A model generated the notes under the pieces. That model made no database searches. It saw only the letters and a program-made list of their open reading frames with translations, and was not told the origin of the DNA. Positions 59,787 to 64,000 of a stretch of 64,000 nt of DNA are shown here, piece after piece; positions within the stretch are counted from its first letter, which is position 1; each line of letters begins with the position of its first letter. The stretch lies in assembly GCF_024343735.1 (NCBI RefSeq), contig NZ_RJUE01000061.1, positions 124,001-188,000 on the forward strand. The letters are read 5' to 3'. Position numbers and translations under genes: made by a program. This DNA is from Lacihabitans sp. CCS-44. Lineage in GTDB: Bacteria; Bacteroidota; Bacteroidia; Cytophagales; Spirosomataceae.

Positions 59787-62777
59787 ATGAGTTTTAGAAG
59801 TTTAAACAATATTGGTGGATGGCTGGTTTTTGTCATTTCATTGATAACATTCACGCTAACAGTAGAGCCAACGGCTAGTTTCTGGGATTGTGGAGAATTT
59901 ATAGCTTGTGCGTACAAATTGCAAGTACCACACCCAGCTGGAGCACCTTTTTTCTTACTAATTGGTAGAATAGCCTCCATGTTTGCAGGTTCAGATGTTA
60001 CCAAAGTGGCATTGATGGTGAACATGGTTTCTGTTTTGGCCAGTGCATTTACCATTCTTTTTATGTTTTGGACAATCTCATTGATTGGAAGAAAAATGCT
60101 TAGTAAAAATGCAGAAACTATCAACTTCGGCGAGACTGTTCTTGTTTTGGGAGCCGCTTTGGTAGGATCATTGGTTTACAACTTCTCAGAATCCTTCTGG
60201 TTTTCGGCTGTTGAGGCGGAAGTTTATGGTATGTCTTCGTTCTTTACGGCCATAGTTGTTTGGGCGGCATTTAGATGGGAATTGATTGAAAATCCAGCCG
60301 CTCAGAATAAATGGTTGCTTTTAGTAGCTTATTTGGTAGGTCTATCTATTGGTGTCCATTTGCTGAATTTGGTAACGATTCCTGCCTTGGCTATTTTGTT
60401 TTATTTTAGAAAAACTGATAAAGTATCTTTCAAAGGTGGTTTCATAGCTTTTCTCGCAGGATTAGTTGTATTGGGGGTTATTATGGTGGGTTTGATCACA
60501 GGATTGCCAACCTTGAGTTTTTCTTTCGATAAACTTTTCGTGAACACATTCGGATTGCCATTCGCATCAGGTATGATTTTCTTTATCATCGTTCTGATTG
60601 CAGCTTTAGCCTATGGTATTCACTACACGCAAAAACAAGGTAAGGCCATTGCGAACACCATTTTGCTCTCTTTTGCTTTTGTTTTGATTGGTTATTCTAC
60701 CTATACGATTGCTTTGATCAGGTCTAATTACAATCCACCCATCAATGAGAACAATCCAAGTGACGTATTAAACTTTACTTATTATCTTAAAAGAGAGCAA
60801 TACGGTTCGAGACCGTTGCTTTATGGCCCAATTTATACCGCTCAGTTGACTGAAATTAAAAAAGGTGAACCGAATTATAAAGTAGGAAAAGATAAATACG
60901 AGGTGTACGATTATAACCCAGAATATGTGTGGGATAATAACGGAAAAATGTTGTTGCCACGTGTTTGGAGTCAGGATCCATCTCATATTAACCTATATAA
61001 AAGCAAATTGAATCTTGCGGATGGTCAGAGGCCTGGATTGTTTGATAACCTGAAATTCATGTTCAGTCACCAGTTTGGACACATGTATTGGAGGTATTTT
61101 ATTTGGAACTTCTGGGGAAGAGCTTCAGATATTTCTGATGTTTATGGAACAAATATCTTTGAGACAAAATCAGATTTGCCAGCTTCATTTGCAAATAACA
61201 AAGGCAGAACCAATTATTATGGACTCCCATTGATTTTGGGTATTTTGGGCTTCTTTTTTATGTATTTGAAAAGGGGTAAAGATGCCATTGTGATGTTTTT
61301 ACTTTTCTTTTTTACTGGTTTAGGATTAGTGATTTATTTAAATTCACCACCCGTTGAACCACGTGAAAGAGATTATATTTATGTGGGTTCGTTCTATTTC
61401 TTTGCTATTTGGATAGGAATAGGTGTTATGGGAATTGCAGAATATGTTTTGAAATTTATTAAAAACTTAACGGTTAAATCTGGAGTTGCGACGGTTTTAG
61501 GTTTAGCGGTGCCGATAATAATGGCAAAAGAAGCTTGGCCAGGTCATGATAGGTCAGACAGATACCACCAAATAGATTTTGCGAAAAACCTATTGAATTC
61601 TTGTGAAAAGAACGCCATACTGTTTACTGGTGGCGACAACGACACATTCCCGCTTTGGTATGTTCAGGAAGTTGAAGGGTTCAGAACTGACGTGAGAGTA
61701 TGTAATTTGAGTCTATTGGGTACAGACTGGTACATTGACCAAATGAAAAGAAAAACTTACGAGTCAGAAGCTTTGCCTATTTCGATGAATATTGAGAACT
61801 ATTACAAAGGAATAAACGATCAGATTCCTTTCGTGAAGAATCCAAATCCGCAAATTCAAGCAGGGATTAATCTTAAAGAGTATTTGAATTTGGTAAAAAA
61901 CAACGATCCAGCTATTCAAATGCAGGTAAGTTCGGGTGAAATGATAAGCGTATTGCCATCACCAAACTTCTACATGGATCAAAATTCTGAAGAAATTGCA
62001 AGAGCTAATTTCGTTCCAGAGAAATACAAAGCTTTGGTAAAAGATAGAATTGAGTGGAATTTCGGAGAAAGAGATATTTTGAAAAATGACCTTTTGGTTT
62101 TGGATATGATTGCTCAAAACAATTGGAAAAGGCCAATTTATTTCTCTGGTACATTGTCGCCTTCTTCTTATTTGAATTTGAAAGAATATTGCCAGCTCGA
62201 AGGCTATGCGTACAGACTGATGCCGTTTAAAGTAGCAGGTGCAAGAGATGGATTTGTCAATTCAGAAATTATGAAAGACAGACTCCTTAATAAAATGTCT
62301 TGGAGAAACTTAAATAATCCAAATGTTTATTATGACTCTGAAACTTATCTAAAGGTGCCAATGGTAACCGCAAGGTTTGCATTCTTAAGGCTAGTGGATG
62401 AATTGGTAAGAGAAGGTAAAAAAGACGAGGCAGAGAAATTCTTGGACAAGTCTTTAGAATTAATGCCAGATAATACGATTCCTTTTGATCAATTGGTAGG
62501 TAATTATCCGATTTTTTATTATGAAATTGGAAAATCGGAAAAAGCCAAGAAAATAGCTGAGTTAATGGTAAATAGGGCAGATGAGGAACTTAAGTATTTT
62601 ATTGAGCAAAGTAAAACTCCAGGTAATAGACAATGGGGAGACGGAAATGTGCAGCAGTTGATTCAATCGAATATGCGAACAATTCAAATGTTATATTCGG
62701 CAGCTGAGCAATATGATAAGCCACTGTCGGAGAAATTTAAAAAGATTTATGATGGTCACTTGGCCAAAGTTCAGTAG
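59787..62777 (+). CDS. DUF2723 membrane protein (GT-C/TMEM260-like)
   Basis: The 996-aa protein begins with about 10-12 transmembrane helices (about 8-590). The DUF2723 signature is EPTASFWDCGEFIACAYKLQVPHPAGAPFF (short part shown) near residue 28-58, with an early Asp-Cys motif. A soluble region follows with FTGGDNDTFPLWYVQ (about 612-626) and a TPR-like helical tail (about 840-990, AEKFLDKSLELMPDNTIPFD). The human homologue TMEM260 is a protein O-mannosyltransferase, so a glycosyl-transfer role in the envelope is likely. The bacterial acceptor is not known. Followed by a strong terminator. Confidence 0.9.
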   Translation: MSFRSLNNIGGWLVFVISLITFTLTVEPTASFWDCGEFIACAYKLQVPHPAGAPFFLLIGRIASMFAGSDVTKVALMVNMVSVLASAFTILFMFWTISLIGRKMLSKNAETINFGETVLVLGAALVGSLVYNFSESFWFSAVEAEVYGMSSFFTAIVVWAAFRWELIENPAAQNKWLLLVAYLVGLSIGVHLLNLVTIPALAILFYFRKTDKVSFKGGFIAFLAGLVVLGVIMVGLITGLPTLSFSFDKLFVNTFGLPFASGMIFFIIVLIAALAYGIHYTQKQGKAIANTILLSFAFVLIGYSTYTIALIRSNYNPPINENNPSDVLNFTYYLKREQYGSRPLLYGPIYTAQLTEIKKGEPNYKVGKDKYEVYDYNPEYVWDNNGKMLLPRVWSQDPSHINLYKSKLNLADGQRPGLFDNLKFMFSHQFGHMYWRYFIWNFWGRASDISDVYGTNIFETKSDLPASFANNKGRTNYYGLPLILGILGFFFMYLKRGKDAIVMFLLFFFTGLGLVIYLNSPPVEPRERDYIYVGSFYFFAIWIGIGVMGIAEYVLKFIKNLTVKSGVATVLGLAVPIIMAKEAWPGHDRSDRYHQIDFAKNLLNSCEKNAILFTGGDNDTFPLWYVQEVEGFRTDVRVCNLSLLGTDWYIDQMKRKTYESEALPISMNIENYYKGINDQIPFVKNPNPQIQAGINLKEYLNLVKNNDPAIQMQVSSGEMISVLPSPNFYMDQNSEEIARANFVPEKYKALVKDRIEWNFGERDILKNDLLVLDMIAQNNWKRPIYFSGTLSPSSYLNLKEYCQLEGYAYRLMPFKVAGARDGFVNSEIMKDRLLNKMSWRNLNNPNVYYDSETYLKVPMVTARFAFLRLVDELVREGKKDEAEKFLDKSLELMPDNTIPFDQLVGNYPIFYYEIGKSEKAKKIAELMVNRADEELKYFIEQSKTPGNRQWGDGNVQQLIQSNMRTIQMLYSAAEQYDKPLSEKFKKIYDGHLAKVQ

Positions 62778-62802
62778 ATTTTTTGATTAAAACATATTAA
62801 AG

Positions 62803-62834
62803 GCCTCGAATAAAATATTATTCGAGGCTTTTTT
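62803..62834 (+). terminator. Rho-independent terminator
   Basis: GCCTCGAATAA / TTATTCGAGGC stem with a 4-nt loop and a T-run, 26 bp after the DUF2723 stop. The promoter of the next gene begins directly after. Confidence 0.93.
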
Positions 62835-62836
62835 AT

Positions 62837-62844
62837 TACTTTTG
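62837..62844 (+). promoter_or_regulatory. Putative -7 box of TonB receptor (TACTTTTG)
   Basis: Exact TAnnTTTG followed by C, only 5 bp before the ATG at 62850. The predicted transcript would start at or next to the start codon. Confidence 0.5.
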
Positions 62845-62849
62845 CAATC

Positions 62850-64000
62850 ATGTTGCAAAAAGGAATTTCTTATACATTTAGGCTCACTATTTCTATCCTT
62901 ATTTTGTCTAATTTATCATTTGGACAGACGCTCAATTGTACTTGTTTTGTTAAAGGGAAAATAATTGATAGACAATCAGGCGAAGTAGTTGTTGGAGCTT
63001 TAGTAGAAATTAGTGCCCAGAAAAAAGCTACATTTACCAATAAAAATGGAGAATATTTAATTGAAAATGTTTGCGAAGGCAAATATGAAATGAATATTCG
63101 GATATTGGGATATGATTCTCAAAAGCTAGAAGTTAACCTTGTTCATGAAAACACCCATGATTTTAACCTAAATGAGTCTCAAATACATTTAGATGGCGTA
63201 AATATATCTGCCAAGAGAATTGAAAATATCAGTGGAAACGAAAAACAGCTGGATTCGGAACAACTCAATAAACTAACAGGGCAGAATTTAGCAACTATTC
63301 TTACGTCCATTTCGGGCATTTCGATTATTCAGACAGGCTCATCGATAGGAAAACCGGTGATCCACGGAATGCATTCCAATAGAATCCTTACCATCAACAA
63401 CGGCATTCGGCATGAAGGTCAGCAATGGGGAAATGAGCATGCTCCAGAAATAGATCCATTTTTAGCCAAGCAAATTACAGTCATAAAGGGGGCCAAAAGT
63501 GTTAGATATGGACCTGAAGCCATTGGAGGCGTAATTGTTATTGAACCCAATGAACTGAAACATTTAGATAAAATACAAACTGAAATCAATCAGTTTTTTA
63601 TGTCGAATGGCTTACAAAACGGAATTTCTGGAATAGTTGAAAGCAGTTTTCATAAGATAAGAGGTTTGGATTGGAGAGTTCAGGCAAGTACCAAAAAAGG
63701 AGGCAATACTTCAACCCCTGCGTACAATTTAGCAAATACTGGCTCACAGGAGTTTAATTTTTCATTGGGTGCCAAGTATTCAAAAAAGAAAACTGACCTG
63801 AATCTTTTTTTTAGTCAATTTAATTCAAAAATCGGTATATTTTCAGGTGCACATATAGGCAATACAACTGATTTGGCTTTGGCCATTGGCCGCGAAAAAC
63901 CATTAGATGTTTACACGCCAGAGTCTTTTTCTTACAAAATTAATAAACCATATCAAGACATTCAGCATAGTCTTTTCAAACTGAAATTGAATCAATTGCT
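62850..64000 (+). CDS. TonB-dependent receptor, 5' part (cut by window edge)
   Basis: The frame is open from the ATG at 62850 to the end of the window (about 383 residues shown). It has a signal peptide (MLQKGISYTFRLTISILILS, cleavage near FG-Q), a carboxypeptidase-like regulatory domain (about 30-110: KGKIIDRQSGEVVVGALVE, IRILGYDSQKLEV), and a plug (about 125-240: TGQNLATILTSISGISI, IKGAKSVRYGPEAIGGVIVIEP). The barrel begins after that. Residues such as RHEGQQWGNEHAPEIDP in the plug are typical of the cobalamin/metal-type receptors, but substrate cannot be assigned. The rest lies outside the window. Confidence 0.92.
   Translation, partial: MLQKGISYTFRLTISILILSNLSFGQTLNCTCFVKGKIIDRQSGEVVVGALVEISAQKKATFTNKNGEYLIENVCEGKYEMNIRILGYDSQKLEVNLVHENTHDFNLNESQIHLDGVNISAKRIENISGNEKQLDSEQLNKLTGQNLATILTSISGISIIQTGSSIGKPVIHGMHSNRILTINNGIRHEGQQWGNEHAPEIDPFLAKQITVIKGAKSVRYGPEAIGGVIVIEPNELKHLDKIQTEINQFFMSNGLQNGISGIVESSFHKIRGLDWRVQASTKKGGNTSTPAYNLANTGSQEFNFSLGAKYSKKKTDLNLFFSQFNSKIGIFSGAHIGNTTDLALAIGREKPLDVYTPESFSYKINKPYQDIQHSLFKLKLNQL

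Overview
The window is AT-rich bacterial chromosome, almost certainly from a member of Bacteroidota, most likely order Cytophagales (inferred, not proven). Evidence: a type IX secretion sorting domain on a large secreted protein, TonB-dependent receptors with carboxypeptidase-like N-terminal domains, a DUF2723 membrane protein, DUF4834, HYC_CC_PP, bacillithiol BshA, a bacterial GGGP synthase, and several TAnnTTTG -7 promoter boxes close to starts. No rRNA, tRNA, phage, insertion sequence or CRISPR array was seen. The content is mainly housekeeping and catabolic core, with one small accessory-looking patch at about 33.9-35.5 kb.

Layout: 0.1-5.6 kb holds a secreted SnoaL-like protein, a REP/MITE-like element, cobalamin-dependent methionine synthase (metH) and a divergent Lrp/AsnC regulator with a perfect palindrome between them. 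5.7-10.0 kb holds a DUF1295 membrane protein, two exported unknowns and an L,D-transpeptidase. 10.2-14.0 kb is a heavy-metal (probably copper) cluster: HYC_CC_PP protein, TonB receptor, HMA-domain protein, OsmC and a small Cys-rich exported protein. 14.1-18.4 kb has thyA convergent with a recQ - unknown - GGGP synthase - folK operon. 18.5-21.1 kb is a T9SS-exported putative metalloprotease. 21.2-22.4 kb is an ArsR/AHSA1 pair with two clear operators. 22.4-28.2 kb carries pentapeptide, HAD phosphatase, ABC exporter, bshA, a UbiA prenyltransferase and purN. 28.2-33.9 kb carries DoxX, DUF4834, a TlpA-like thioredoxin, a 52-bp-period palindromic repeat array and leuS.

33.9-35.5 kb contains an orphan very AT-rich membrane protein, more palindromic repeats and the frameshifted tail of a DPP-IV peptidase. 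35.5-38.1 kb pairs a sialidase-like protein with a sodium:solute symporter. 38.2-44.6 kb has an unknown secreted protein, a DUF6134 / FAD oxidoreductase / membrane 4Fe-4S operon, and a convergent GMC oxidoreductase with its small subunit. 44.7-49.3 kb encodes three overlapping glycosyltransferases and an SGNH hydrolase. 49.3-57.5 kb is a divergent maltodextrin locus (exported amylase + MFS transporter facing exported GH13 + beta-phosphoglucomutase + GH65 phosphorylase). 57.5-64.0 kb has a NUDIX hydrolase, surE, a deoxynucleoside kinase, the DUF2723 protein and the 5' part of another TonB receptor cut by the window edge.

Functional links: the maltodextrin locus reads as a full route from exported hydrolysis to import to phosphorolysis giving glucose-1-phosphate and then glucose-6-phosphate. 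The metal cluster repeats a vicinal Cys-Cys pair in four of five products. GGGP synthase and the UbiA enzyme, 11 kb apart, could be two successive steps of an archaeal-like ether-lipid route. No clearly new defence or mobile system was found; the best leads are regulatory palindromes, the repeat arrays, the Cys-Cys metal cluster, and the DUF6134-flavoprotein-FeS operon.
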